NCBI RefSeq assembly: GCF_020382885.2
Contig: NC_058515.1
Location: forward strand, 6,369,223 to 6,433,222
Direction: 5' to 3'
Origin: Scatophagus argus
Lineage: Eukaryota; Chordata; Actinopteri; Scatophagidae
DNA: 64,000 nt
The first letter of the stretch is position 1, and each line of letters starts with the position of its first letter. Under the pieces are notes generated by a model. That model worked only from the letters and a program-made list of their open reading frames with translations, did not search any database and was not told where the DNA came from. The translations under genes and the position numbers were made by a program. Positions 20,563 through 56,965 of this stretch are shown in pieces.

Positions 20563-22824
20563 AAAAATCCCAAAAGTCATTTGAATATTCTTAAAAAATT
20601 CAAATTAGTTCTATTTAAAAAAAAAAAAGATCTGGTTTATCAACCTACATGAATGTGGAGAAAGAAATTTTGATGTTAACTCACTCCACCGTCAATAACC
20701 CTTTGGAAACTTCAGCTATAAACACCAGTTTATGGACTGGAGGATGCACCATGTTTGCTTTCCTGGTCTTGTGTTGACTGCCTGCTCCCTCTAGTGGTGG
20801 ATTACTTGAACTGACACTGTTGGTGGTGATATGGGTTACATGCTGTATATTACGCATTGTTTAAAACCATAAGACGTCATTCAGTGTATATTATATCAAA
20901 CCAAACTGACAAATAAGTAACCAAAGATGAGTTCAAGATCTGAAGAAGTGAGTTCCACAACCAACCCATTTTCTAGTGATTTATTTAGGAAATTGAGGTG
21001 GGGATGAACAAATACCAGCCATGAAGCAGTTCCAGTGTCTTTAAATACAACCCTCTGCACCTGCTTTACTTAGTCTTTGTGCTTGAATGTTAGATTTAGT
21101 GGAATAAAAAACACCATTAATGCAATTTTGACTTGTTACTTTGAGTTTAGTCACATGCACGCACAAAAAATTACTGAGGAATGTACAGTGCTGTTGTGTA
21201 AAGGCAAGAGTGTTGGCTCGAAAAACATTTCTTTAGGAGAAGCCTGGCAGAATGTTTAACTAATACTTCACTGACATACTGTGAAAAAGGTAAAAATGGA
21301 GTACATCTCAGAAGTTGCCATGTCTTGGTGAAACTGAATGACACACAAAAAACAGAGCATCACAACAGACAAAATGGTTCACAAGCAAAGGAAAGTGATG
21401 AAAACACAAAATGAACTGTGATTTATTACATCAAATATGTGATGGACCTGAGGTCAGTGCACTGTACATAAAAGGTGTTTCGTGGCCCAACATGTAGACA
21501 GAAATCAGCTATGCGGATGTATTTAGGCTTCTCTTTGACAACAGTATAATGAAATAAATGGTGCATGGATTAGTTTTTCTGCTTATGGTATTGAGCTTAT
21601 GCTATCAGTTCAAAGAGATTTACTCAGTCTGAGATTCATGATCAAACCCACAAATCACGACGCTTTGTGAAACCGCTTTCAGCATACAGAATCATACATT
21701 TCAAACAAAAGCACGGTTCCGACACGTTTCTGCTTCACAAAATGTTTCACAAAATTCACAAACAAAATGAAACTTCTCAGCTATTCCTCCAGAGCAACAG
21801 TGTGTGGGCGACAGGTGTGACTCATCTGCTCGCATATCTTCATGTGGATGTTCTTCTTTTCTATCTCGCGGCAGCTGAGACAGACAGAGCAACAGAGAGG
21901 CAACGGATGAGATAAAACCACATCTGTGCGATCCAAAAATAGAGTCTTTAACCAATCTGAGAAATGATCGGAATAATGCTCTGATCATTTGTTCTTTCAT
22001 TCAAGGCGACGCCAGACGGCAGTGCTGTGCTGACTACGTTCAGTGTCACCACTGTTAGGTCCACAGTAGTACATTTTGCCACTTGTTCTGTGGTCTAAAC
22101 TTTTATCTGTAGCCAGTTATGAAGAAGTAAGTATAGAAGTTTATTAATTATTAATTACATGAAATTTAATCATAAATTAAATGAAATCCTGTTAGAAGCA
22201 GGATGTGGTTCATTAGGTCAGTAAAAAAGCAGTTTTTGTCACTGAGCTTTTTAGCTCGTGAGCGTGAGATTCCAAGGTGAGCGAGTAACAAGCTTTGCAG
22301 TAGATATGAGTTGAAAGCTAAGATCCAAATAAATCCAGTAGTCTGTAACAACATAAACACTTTCTTCCTCAGCAAAATTCCTAAAGCATGACTGCATTTC
22401 CCTCTAAAGCTTGCAGCCAAGTCATCCAAGCCTGATTGTATTAGGGAAGGAAAGCAAGACATGTAGTGCCCAGAAGTGGGTGTTTTTTATGGTTAGGTAC
22501 CACGTACAAACCACATATGACACATGTGTGCCGGTGGATGTGCTCATGTATTCACCCCACCAACAAACACGTACATGCCTGCAGCGTCTGGGCCACACTG
22601 ACATTTACTGGCCGCACAATAGCTCCTGTCCAAAATAATCTGTGTTTATGTTAGGAAGTCCCTATCTTTCAAGCCCTGCTGCTTGTTCGAGGGCGGGGGC
22701 ACGAAATCACAGGAAACACCTTCTGTTGCCCAGCAAAGCCCCAAAAGCCAATACAGTACAATGAGATATTAAAAGCCTGCAACTTCCCTGGGATAATTGT
22801 GTGTCTGTGTCTGGAGAAACAGTT
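20563..22824. other. Gene-free region, including probable emcn 3' UTR
   Basis: No coding exon was recognised. Minus-strand AATAAA-type signals occur near 22138-22143 and 21422-21427 and could end the emcn transcript. An unidentified terminal emcn exon could also lie here (see the emcn entry). Confidence 0.4.
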
Positions 22825-24641
22825 TCACCAAGTGATGCAAGTATAGGCAAACAGAAGTAGAGTGGAAGGAAATAAAATGGAAGGGAGTTCACCATTTTCT
22901 TCGTCGCCTGATGACTTCATTCCGAGGAGCATGACACCATCTTTGGTGCTTTCGGGCCTGCTCTGGAAGGATGCGCTGCGAGAGGGGAAGAAGGATGAAT
23001 GCTTCAGTTGTTCACGCACTGTTCAAATACAGTGCAAATGCAAAGCTCAGACTTACTTCTCGGTTCCAATATCGATGGTTTCTGTTGAACAGCAGACCAG
23101 AGAAGGTATGAGCAAACACAAATGATTGCCCATCTTAGTCAATATCCATCAATATATAATTTATCCTTCAAAAGATACATGGATTACACTACATGATATA
23201 TATTAGCACATGGTGCAAACCACTTGTATATGTACCTGTGTGATCGTGGATCTTCTTGCCTTTGAATTTGAGGACAATGGCAGCAGCACCTCCAACCAAT
23301 AGGACGGGCAACAGAATCCACCAGAGCTTTTTGTCTGATGGCAGAAGTGCAGGAAACAGTCATCTCTGTCAATCTAGTCCGACTTGTGTCTCACAGGTTA
23401 TGTCGACCAAATGGCAGATCAGTGAGGCAGCATTTGCAGCACCTCAAAGTTAACCTCCAGACAGGAGCAAAGTTGGAGACTGATAGCATTATATATTGTT
23501 CAGTTACTTGTCACGAAAACTGTATTATTTGATCGCCTAGGAGCACCTAAATCCTCAGGTCACCACTATAAATAATAATAATAATAAACCACCATTTTTT
23601 ACTTACTCTAAACATGTGCAATACCTCAGTTGTACAAATCCTTCACACAGCTGTGTATTTGTTGTACTGCAAATATAATTTTGCACATATGTATATATAT
23701 GTTTAGTTTTATTTATTTTTTATAATCTTTTATATCTTTTTTATACCTTTTGTGTACGTTTTGCGCTGTCTAGTCCCGCTGGCTGCTGTAAAGACCAAAT
23801 TCCCCCTCAGGGATCAATAAAGTCTCATCTTATCTTATCTTATCTTATCTTATCTTATCTCTTATCTGGGTGTACCTCCTTCTGCTCAGTTCCACCCTGC
23901 AGATCAAACTGCTACATCACTGGTCTCATTTTGGTGAATTCACCCATTGCATTTCTGGTTTGTGGTTGCAGAGTAGCCCACACTTTGGTTGAGTTCAGTA
24001 CATTACCTGATTTGGGTACTTTCTTGTCAGTGTCAGTATGGGAACCTTTCAAAACAACACTTAGGGTTAAAACGATTGATGAATTGACATGATTTGACAT
24101 CATTTTACTGATTCTTCATTTCTGGGTGACCATACAGCATACATGTACAATATAACTTACCAGCACCATTTTTAGGATCTTCTGGTGTCCCCGAAGGTAC
24201 TGCTAATAATGAAATGAATCAATTATTCAAATAAAGCCATGCAAGTCAGGTAACATTTAAACAGCTGCAGAATTGCGAATGAGTCTACAAAGAATTTAAT
24301 CTTGTGTTACACTATCCAAACAGACATACAATGTGTCTGACAGATGTACTATTCACAAGGAGATTAAGGATTCCAGTTTTAAGTTCTAATGAAAATATAC
24401 ATGTCCAAATGCAGTGTGTGGGGCAGGATTGTGTGCACCTGTTGAAAATAAAGATCAGACTTGGAATTCAGTGTTTTACATTTAGGTTCTTTGAAACTTC
24501 TTTTTTATTCACCTGGCTTGTGATGAGACAATCGTGGAAACAAGAAGGAACATTATTTCATGTGGTACATACCTTTGTCTGTCCTTGCTTTTTCAGTGTC
24601 ATGTTGCCCTAGCAAAATTCAAAAGATTTTAAATTCCTTTG

Positions 24642-24672
<31 letters not shown>

Positions 24673-27600
24673 ATTACATCCAGCATGGTCACATCCTGCT
24701 CTCGTGCCAGTAAATCCACATACCTTTGTCTGTCGTTGCTTTTTCAGTGACATGTTGACCTAGCAAAATTCAAAAGATTTTAAATGACATTTTTCTTAAA
24801 AAAAAAAAAAGAAAGAAAGATTACATCCAGCATGGTCACATCCTGCTCTCGTGCCAGTAAATCCACATACCTTTGTCTGTTCTTGCTTTTTCAGTGACAT
24901 GTTGACCTAGCAAAATTCAAAAGATTTTAAATGACATTTTTCTTAAAAAAAAAAAAAAAAAGAAAGATTACAGCCAGCATGGTCACATCCTGCTTTCATG
25001 TCATTAAGTCTCATAACTCATTGAATGTAAGCTGTAATAATGTGTCTGAAGTAGCCTTCTCACCTGTCTCCATCTCTGTCGTGTTCTGAGAGTGGTTTCC
25101 TGAGTTACTGGAGTGAGTTGATTCATTTTCATTTTTCAAAGCTAACAGGCAAAAAGAAAAGAAGGGTTTTTTTTTTGCATGGGTCTACAAACCAAACCAT
25201 TTTTTATTCAAAAAAAGAAAGAAAAAAAAAAAAGAAAAAAATGTCAAAAAAAGTCTAACTTTCATTGTGTGTCAGGACAATAGCTGAAGATGTCATCGCA
25301 CTGTGCTCTGTTGTCTTTGCTGAAAGGGTTGAAGCCTCAGTTTTTCCTAGGAAAAGAAAAAATGTACTCAGATATCTCCTTTTCAGGACCAAGGAGCAAT
25401 AGATTCGTTCTCATACTAACCGTCCTCAGGAGGTTGACTGGTGGTCTTGGGGGGAGTGGAAGCTACAGTGACGTTTGTTTGTGCTGCTGTTGGTGTTGTC
25501 GTCGTTGTCTCTATTTGTGTCGAACTTGCAGTTGATTCTGTGGTGCCTGCTTGTGTTGTAGTTTGGTTTGCTGTTGAGGTTTTTGTTGTTGTTGTTTCTG
25601 CTCCAGAGAAGGAAACCCAGAATTTAACGCTATTTCTACAGAATCAAAACTATCACTGTAAGAGTATCAGTCTGGGGTCAACAACGTAAGAAAATAAAAG
25701 TTTACGCTTTTGAGCTATCAGCGTTTTCACAGAAGTTTTTGTTGACTGTGTTGACTTTGATACAGATTTGCGTGTTTAATTTAAAGGATTTTTTAAAGTT
25801 TCAACATCATAACAAATCTTGGGTAAATGTATATTTCTACACATATCTTAGTATTATATCTCACTTCATGTGCATTTTTGTGTGAAATTCATAACATAAA
25901 TTACATACCATATAACTCATTTCCATAGTTTATACATAATTGCATATTTGGTAAGAAAATTTGGTAGCTGATTCTTAGCGATCGTTGAAAAAGAAAAAAG
26001 ATTACGTCCAGCATGGTCACATCCTGCTCTCGTGCCAGTAAATCCACATACCTTTGTCTGTGCTTGGTTCTTCAGTGTCATGTTCACCTAGCAAAATTCA
26101 AAAGATGACAACAGACATATTAACTGTTTAGCTATAGAGATGCTAAGTGGATTTTGTGAGCTGTTTTCAGTCTCAGTGCTAAGCTATGCTAAGCTAACTG
26201 GTGACTGACTGTAGCCTTCCACTGTGCTGTGGTGTTATTGATCTTGTAATACTACTGTCCACCAGAAAGCATTTAAATGTAATGTCCCCCAAAGGTCGAC
26301 ACGTCCCCTTAATACATAGATACATATATACATGCATGTATATTTTTGTTTCAGTGGGTGATGTTACTGGCGGTCATGCTTTGTTACCTTTCTCAACTGA
26401 TTCATGTGAGTCATCTGATGAAACTGTAAAGGAGCAACACAACAGTGTGAGTACTGTTATTTGTGACAGGTAAAATCAGTAAAATCAATCCCAAGAGTAA
26501 AATCAAGAGTAAATTTGTTGCTATAGACTCATTTTAAGTCACATTTAAGCCGCTGCATTCACACTACCTGGGTCTCTTACTGTGATCACTAATCCACCTT
26601 GCTGGCTCTTACCCTTTAAATCCTCACTGTCTGAGGTCAGTGAGAAATAACTTTACAAATGTGTTATCTCGGAATCCAGAATGCTTCCGTCATGGAAAAA
26701 CCAGAATAAGTTAGTGTATGTAAAACATTTCCTCAGACAGACTCTCTATTTTAGGTTCACAGTTGCATATTTGCATTGTTCCTGTCTGGCATGGCTTTAA
26801 AGCCCAGGGTCTGAGAAACACCTCAAGTGTCAGACTGGGCATGAGAAGTCAAGACTGTGTTGGAGGTTGTGACGGGTTGAAGTGGATATCCTCTGCATGA
26901 AGCTCTGCAGCAGTGTGTAGCTGCATCCTGTCCCAGACGCGTTATTGTTGTCCCCTGACCTGTGCGGCCAAGCTTCCTGTCTTCATTGCTTTCAGGATGC
27001 CATTCAACATATTTCACACCACTTCTCTGGAGAGCTAAACTGCACGTTACAGCAAAGACCACATGCTGCTCTGTCTAGCTCATCATGTCTCATCAGGAAG
27101 AAAAGGCTGTTTTAAAGGCTTTTGGGGCAAGTCCAAGTCCCAAGTCTTTTAAATCATTCAAAAGAAGACTACTAAACTCTCAAGTCTCTCAGGTAACTTC
27201 TGTCAAGTCAGGTCTCTTATGTACTTCAATTGTTAGAGGCAAACCCAAGTCAAGCTTTAAGGATTTTGAATCACCTGGCAAGTCGAGTGTCAAGTCCATT
27301 ATGTAATTTAAGTTCCAGTAAGTCTTAAATATTTCAAAGCAAGACTTGAGTTCTTTAAGTCATTCCAGACAAGTCATTTCAAGTCTAAAGTGTTTCAGAG
27401 CAAATGTAAAAAGTATTTTGGGGTCCCAAACTTTATTTGAGAAAAAGCCTTTAAGCCAAGTCTTAAGTGTTTCAGAGAAAATCACAGTCTCAAGTCCTTA
27501 AAAAGCCATCTGATACAAGTCCAAACAAGTCAGATTCTCAAGTCATTGTTAGGACTAGAGATTGACCAAGTCTCAAGAGAAATCTTCTGCTGATTTTCTT

Positions 27601-28591
27601 TTCATTGCTTTCCTTGCTGTGGAAAAGAAACTCATTAAGTCTCGTAAAAATCCCTCCGGCTGTAGCCTGGGCGAGGGTGTTTCCTCCAGATGTTTACTGC
27701 TAAACGCTGGAAGTAAATTTGGTGCCAGTTGGGACGTTCTGCTCTCTGTTTTCTCTGTGAGAGAGGGAGCAGTGTGGTTCCCACTGGATATCTGCTGTTA
27801 GATCACCTATCTGCCCAGTGCAGAACGGTTAAAAGTTCTTTTGGCTCTGTGCAAAGAAAACAAACAAATCAAGAGCCACCCTCTTTTTCCTTTCCTTCGA
27901 CCAAGAGGCACTCATTTGTCACTTAAGCACTTGCAGTTTTTCAGCCTTGAGGTTTTGATTTGTGCTTTTATTCACAATAAAAAATAAATTCTACCATCAC
28001 TTTCACTAAACATGGCAAAATGTTAAACTGCTTGCAATCCGTTTTTCTTACTAACTACAAAATGCAATAAAAGTGGAGAACATCTGAAGGCATACACACA
28101 TACACACGGAGCTTATCTCAGCCTGAATTAACGGAAATACACTCTTTGAATGGATGTCTCTGAGGTAACGTTCAAAGTGATCTGTGATCTGTATCTGTGC
28201 ACATACCATACCAAAACAAAATAACAAAAAAAAAAAAAAAAATCAAAGTGGTTGATCAATCAGAACAACTACTGCTGCACAACACAAAGACATTTATTTT
28301 CTAACAGCAATAAATTCATTTTTTGTCCTATGAATGGGATCAGAAACCCTTAGTTATGGAAATATTTTTCACTATAACATGTCAGGGTTGTTTCATACAT
28401 AGTAAATAAGATCATTTTTCAATTCTCCTGTGTTGTGATGAGGCATAGACACACAGCTGGAACTAACCCTCAGCCCTGATATCTAACAGCACGTAGTCCA
28501 ACAAAAAGCAGTCTGAATGGCTTCACCCACCTGGCGTAAAGTCATGAACAGATGCAAGTAGAAGGAGGACAAGAACTTTGATAAACTTCAT
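22825..28591 (-). CDS. emcn: Endomucin-like type I membrane sialomucin (many phase-1 mini-exons)
   Basis: Predicted exons: 28531-28591 (signal peptide [18 protein letters not shown]), optional 26613-26630, 26388-26423, 26052-26087, 25421-25600, 25260-25346, 25064-25141, 24871-24906, 24724-24759, 24573-24608, 24161-24202, 24007-24045, 23236-23334, 23057-23081, and 22893-22975 or read-through to a stop at 22825. Every extracellular exon is symmetric, phase 1 to 1. Exon 25421-25600 is 60 codons rich in Thr/Ser with NQT and NVT glycosylation sites; exon 25064-25141 adds NES, NHS and NTT. Exon 23236-23334 encodes the membrane helix [18 protein letters not shown] and a basic stop-transfer segment. 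The tail (GTEN..Q...[12 protein letters not shown]) resembles the endomucin tail (TPEN..Q..DKESVKLLTVK). Endomucin is an endothelial sialomucin. The read-through end is hydrophobic and unlikely, so the true last exon is probably missing. The read-through model gives 313 residues. Gene symbol rests on synteny plus tail similarity. Confidence 0.72.
23690..23868 (+). repeat. Retroposon 3' tail ending in a (TTATC)n tandem
   Basis: A/T-rich sequence leads into CCCTCAGGGATCAATAAAGTC and then about eight copies of a TTATC pentamer (23826-23866). The CTCAGGGAT-AATAAAG core also occurs at 820-842. This is the 3' end of a LINE- or SINE-type element. It sits in an emcn intron between the membrane-helix exon and the 39-nt exon. 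Confidence 0.5.
24558..25015 (-). repeat. Three tandem ~150-bp units, each carrying a 36-nt emcn exon
   Basis: Units start about 147-151 bp apart. Each contains an acceptor (TTTTGCTAG), a 36-nt phase-1 exon (24573-24608, 24724-24759, 24871-24906), a donor (AAAG|GTATGT) and the same flanking intron, including CATCCAGCATGGTCAC and an A-run. The peptides are [24 protein letters not shown] and [12 protein letters not shown]. Exon and intron are conserved to a similar degree, so the duplications look recent and segmental. The A-runs on the plus strand (T-rich on the sense strand) differ in length between units. Confidence 0.85.
25986..26104 (-). repeat. Fourth, detached copy of the emcn exon-bearing unit
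   Basis: This stretch repeats the 24.6-25.0 kb unit, including its intron (AAAAGATTACGTCCAGCATGG and following) and a 36-nt exon at 26052-26087. The exon encodes [12 protein letters not shown] with intact acceptor and donor. It is about 1 kb upstream (in transcript sense) of the other three, with larger Thr-rich and Asn-rich exons between. The peptide is the most diverged of the four. Confidence 0.8.
26105..26212 (-). mobile_element. Fragment of the palindromic MITE-like repeat family
   Basis: The minus strand reads AGTTAGCTTAGCATAGCTTAG, then ACTGAGACTGAAAACAGCTC, AAAATCCAC and TCTCTATAGCTAA. This is the internal section of the same family found at 32542-32938 and 43973-44106. It lies within an emcn intron, directly next to the detached exon unit. 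Confidence 0.55.
26613..26630 (-). CDS. emcn: Candidate 18-nt micro-exon of emcn
   Basis: The sense strand has a good acceptor (ACTGACCTCAG), an 18-nt phase-1 segment encoding DSEDLK, and a strong donor (AAGG|GTAAGA). It would insert six acidic residues without shifting frame, matching the 1-1 symmetry of all neighbouring exons. No homology supports it; a chance pairing of splice sites is possible. Confidence 0.35.
27095..27560. repeat. Degenerate CAAGTC-rich repeat in emcn intron 1
   Basis: The hexamer CAAGTC and close variants (AAGTCT, CAAGTCT, AAGTCA) recur many times at irregular 8-40 bp spacing, with intervening TTTAA and TTTCAAA blocks. The pattern resembles a decayed minisatellite or the internal sequence of a dispersed fish repeat. 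The 73-codon open frame in its first half is a by-product of the repeat. Confidence 0.6.
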
Positions 28592-28810
28592 GGTGATTCT
28601 GCGGCTGTGGGCTCCTCTGACTTCTTCCTCAGACTCCAACCGAGTGGCCAGTGGAAAAAGGTGTCCGAGCTTGGGCGCTCCGCTGCTGATGCTTATTTTG
28701 GCACTTCCTTCAGATAAAGAAGGGGAGGAAATGCTCTGGCTTCCCTTCCTGATGTAAAGTGGGTGGCTGTGGAGAAGGCAGCCAGCGAGGGTAAAACTTA
28801 TGTCCATTTA
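28592..28810 (-). promoter_or_regulatory. emcn 5' leader and proximal promoter with ETS-type cores
   Basis: Upstream of the emcn ATG the minus strand holds several GGAA cores, including CAGGAAGG near 28744-28752, GAAGGAAG-type sites near 28705 and GGAAGAAG near 28622, plus a GATA-like site near 28711. Clustered ETS sites are characteristic of endothelial promoters, which would fit endomucin. No TATA box is obvious. Start site and function are inferred. Confidence 0.35.
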
Positions 28811-30434
28811 ACGGAAATCTCAATTTTGTGTATGAACACCCTGACAGCTCCCATTACTTATTTTTTCCTGCTTTGACAACACTTTATCCATTGGAAGTAG
28901 ACCTAGAGGGTGCAAAAAACATTTTTTTTAATTTGTGATCACTTGAATAAAGGATGCCAACCAATCTTTTTTTTTTTTTTTTTTTTTAAGCACAATGTCC
29001 AAGAACTGTATGGAGGTGATAAGATAAGTACTTAGGAATAATTGACAGTGGAGATTTAGAAGCCTCGCCCACAGAAAAACAGGAACCTCTTGCATCACAC
29101 TCATGGATGCTGTGACTTGTTCCATGCCAACTGTAAGATGCATATCAACAAAACAACTGAAAAAAAAAAAGGTCACAAAATTGAAGTTTGTTTTGTTCAA
29201 TAATGACTGGAAAAGATGACAAAGAGCCAAGTGTTGACAACCCAGAGGGAGCAGCTCAAATACCAGCTGTGACGTTTCACTATTCTTCATTGTTTATGTA
29301 ACAGCGCCTGCAGAAAACATGGAAGTGACCTGAGATGGGTCACCATGCACACTGTGAAGGCTAGTTACCATGGACTAAATCTAGTTTCTAATTAGGAGTT
29401 AAGATCTTTTTAGAGGGAAAGAAAATGAAAACATAATTTCAAATGCAATACCAGATTTTGTGGCTTTCTTACTCTTCATTCAACTCCCTTGGCCTTCATC
29501 TTATCCTTCTGAGGCTACAAAAATCAAGCTCTTGTGTTTTCAGGAGATTGAACAAGCAGAATGTTAAGAGTTTACTTCCTTTGAGCATTGTGTTTGATTT
29601 TGGCTAAATAGACCGAAAGAAAGACACTTCAGAAATCAGCAACAAGAGAATATAGGCTACTTAGTTAAACTGTGAGGCTAATGTGGGAATATTCTATGCC
29701 AAATAGTCTATTTAACTAACTTCTCAAAATCAAACCAATAAAAAAATGTCCTCCATACTCCAATCCACATTTTATCTTTGTGTAAAGCAGGAAGCCTGCA
29801 GATCTCTATCTCCTATTTGCACAGGTATGTTTTGCACAGTCTTGGCTTTGTCTTCGTAGTTTAATCAAAGAAGTCACAAAGGCTGATGAAGAGGAAACAC
29901 CTTTGTTGCAGAGTGGCCAAGGAGCAATTTCCCATTTACATCTGTGGCCAGTCAATGCCAAAAACCTTCAGTCTGGCCTGCACACAGCAGAGCAAAACAC
30001 TCATGCACAGAGACTGAACACACACACACACACGCGGCAGTATAAGTATTTTATCTAAATGTGATATAGAGTGTGTAGTGATGGAGGGCCTCTGAAGCTC
30101 TCTCCTTTCTCTCATTTCACCCCTTGAACTCTGAGGTGTGAATCGAATTTTGTGTCTCTATTGTTTGGGCCTTTGACTGCCCCCAGATTTGAATTATGGG
30201 TGATGGCGAGCATTTCCTTTCTCGTTGGAAAACACAGACTATCACGTAGCTCCACAATAAAGCATTGCTCACTCGCTTTGCAAAAAAACGCCCAAAGGAC
30301 TAAGCGTGTTATGCATTTGATTTTATTTTACATGGTTGCATATTCATTGGAGCAGGGCTGTAGGACAGCATGAGTCACGCATACATACACACGCACACAC
30401 ACACATACACACATATACAGGAGAAGCGGGTTCA
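28811..30434. other. Gene-free spacer between emcn and ppp3ca
   Basis: About 1.6 kb separates the emcn promoter from the ppp3ca 3' end. It holds poly(T)/poly(A) runs (28968-28987, 29160-29170) and CA microsatellites (30018-30034, 30385-30412). No exon or RNA gene was seen. Confidence 0.5.
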
Positions 30435-32030
30435 TGTCAAGTTGAAATTCATGCACATTTTTATTGAACAGTTATATAAAATACTTTTCATAGTTGCAAG
30501 TGCATGCCTCATCTGCCAACAGTTCTGAAGTTAAATTACAAAAGCAAGGCTTCATGTCGTGTAGTGAATTACTTGGGCACTTAAGCAGTTCTTAAAAAAG
30601 ATCAAAGATTTTTTTTTTTTGTTTCCTCTTAAAGTATTGAGCAGTATCAAACCTGTAACTGATATACAAAGCAGAGTTCCAAATAATAATAGTAATAATA
30701 ATCAAATTACACTTTCTGTGGCACATTTACAAAACAGAACAAAACCAATTTACCTGTTATATGACACAAATAACTAATCATGCATTTTTGAGTTACACAT
30801 GTAACCACACACCTCACAAGAATTGTCAAACATGCTTAATTGGACTGTGTGTACTTACAAGCGCAGGTTAAAAATATGATTTCTCATCCATCTTAGATAA
30901 TTAAATGCTTCAATTACAAAAGAAGTTGAAGGCATAGAGCATCATGGTGTTAATTTAAAGTATGCAGTTATATCCATTATATGTTCACTAAAGCGCAATA
31001 TATTTCAAAACAGGCCTCCACAGCCAAGGTATTCAGATTTTCTATTTCCTTTGTTTGATTTTTATAAAACATGCATAGGCAGACACTTTAAGTTTATTGT
31101 ATTCTTTTTTTTTTTTACACAATATAAGTTCTCTATTTTTTTTTTTTTTTTACTTTGTTCGCAATACTTAAAAAGAGAAAAATTAACACTCAGTTCCAGC
31201 AAGCCACAATAAATCTACCCCTCCCCCACCCACTCCAAAAGAGACAAAAAATAAACATATTTGCAAATGATAGGTAAATGTAAATTCCAGTTATGAAACT
31301 CAAGAAAATAGGTATTCATTACCGAGTTATTTAGCCATTATACAGAAAAATCAGGTCAAAGCACACACCAAAAGAACCTGAGGTAAGCATAATATGTACA
31401 AAACCATAAAACGTTCCATTATTTGGCATTTTGACAACATTGCAACATTCTTTTTAAGACTGCCTAATTAATTTCAGAGCTATTTAATAAGAGTAGCAAA
31501 AAAAAAAAGTTATCAATAAATAGTCCTTATTTAGTTTGTACACCCTTATATGTTAAAAACATTATCTCATGTTCTGTCCTTTTTAGTGCTGTAATTTTGT
31601 AAACGTACAATAGTTAGTAAGAAGGTACACGACTTTCCATTTCGGTGTAAATGAGCAAGGGTCTTTCAAGGAAAAAAGAAAATGAATCACCTTTAAGATC
31701 TCTCTACACTCCTTGTCTCTGTCTCTCTCTGTGATACTGCACTGTGGTGGAGAATCAAGCACAACAAAGGCCTGACTGTTCAGACATGTGAACCGGCAAT
31801 AACTTAGCAGATTTGACTATGAGCTAATATTTTGAAGGCATATCCAAAGACTAGCAAGTGAGATGTCCCCCCAGTATGAGACATAGATGCCTCCCCCCCT
31901 CCACTCTCTTAACACTCCCTCCCCCGTCTTTCTACTCCTTCACCCTTTGCCCCTGTTCTGTGGTGGCGGGCCGTGATGAGTCTGAGGGCGGGGCAGCCCC
32001 GTCGGCCAAGGTGGCGCCTGCTGTCGGCCT
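30435..32030 (-). other. ppp3ca: ppp3ca 3' untranslated region
   Basis: The A/T-rich stretch after the ppp3ca stop runs about 1.6 kb to a canonical minus-strand AATAAA at 30460-30465. Cleavage is predicted near 30435-30445. It contains many U-rich and AU-rich tracts on the sense strand (for example near 31108-31150) but no other gene. Confidence 0.6.
30460..30465 (-). promoter_or_regulatory. Poly(A) signal AATAAA of ppp3ca
   Basis: The minus strand reads AATAAA about 1.57 kb past the ppp3ca stop codon. It is followed on the sense strand by TG-rich sequence (the CA repeat near 30385-30412 read in reverse), a suitable downstream element. Other AATAAA-like sites lie within the UTR, so several ends may be used. 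Confidence 0.55.

Positions 32031-56965
<24,935 letters not shown>

Noticed and set aside
26823..27062. 79-codon minus-strand frame in emcn intron 1
   Set aside because: Not flanked by phase-1 splice sites compatible with the gene and not Thr/Ser-rich; treated as chance.
28523..28807. Upstream extension of the emcn first-exon frame to 94 codons
   Set aside because: The internal Met at 28591 starts a clean signal peptide; the upstream part reads like 5' UTR with no membrane or secretion features.
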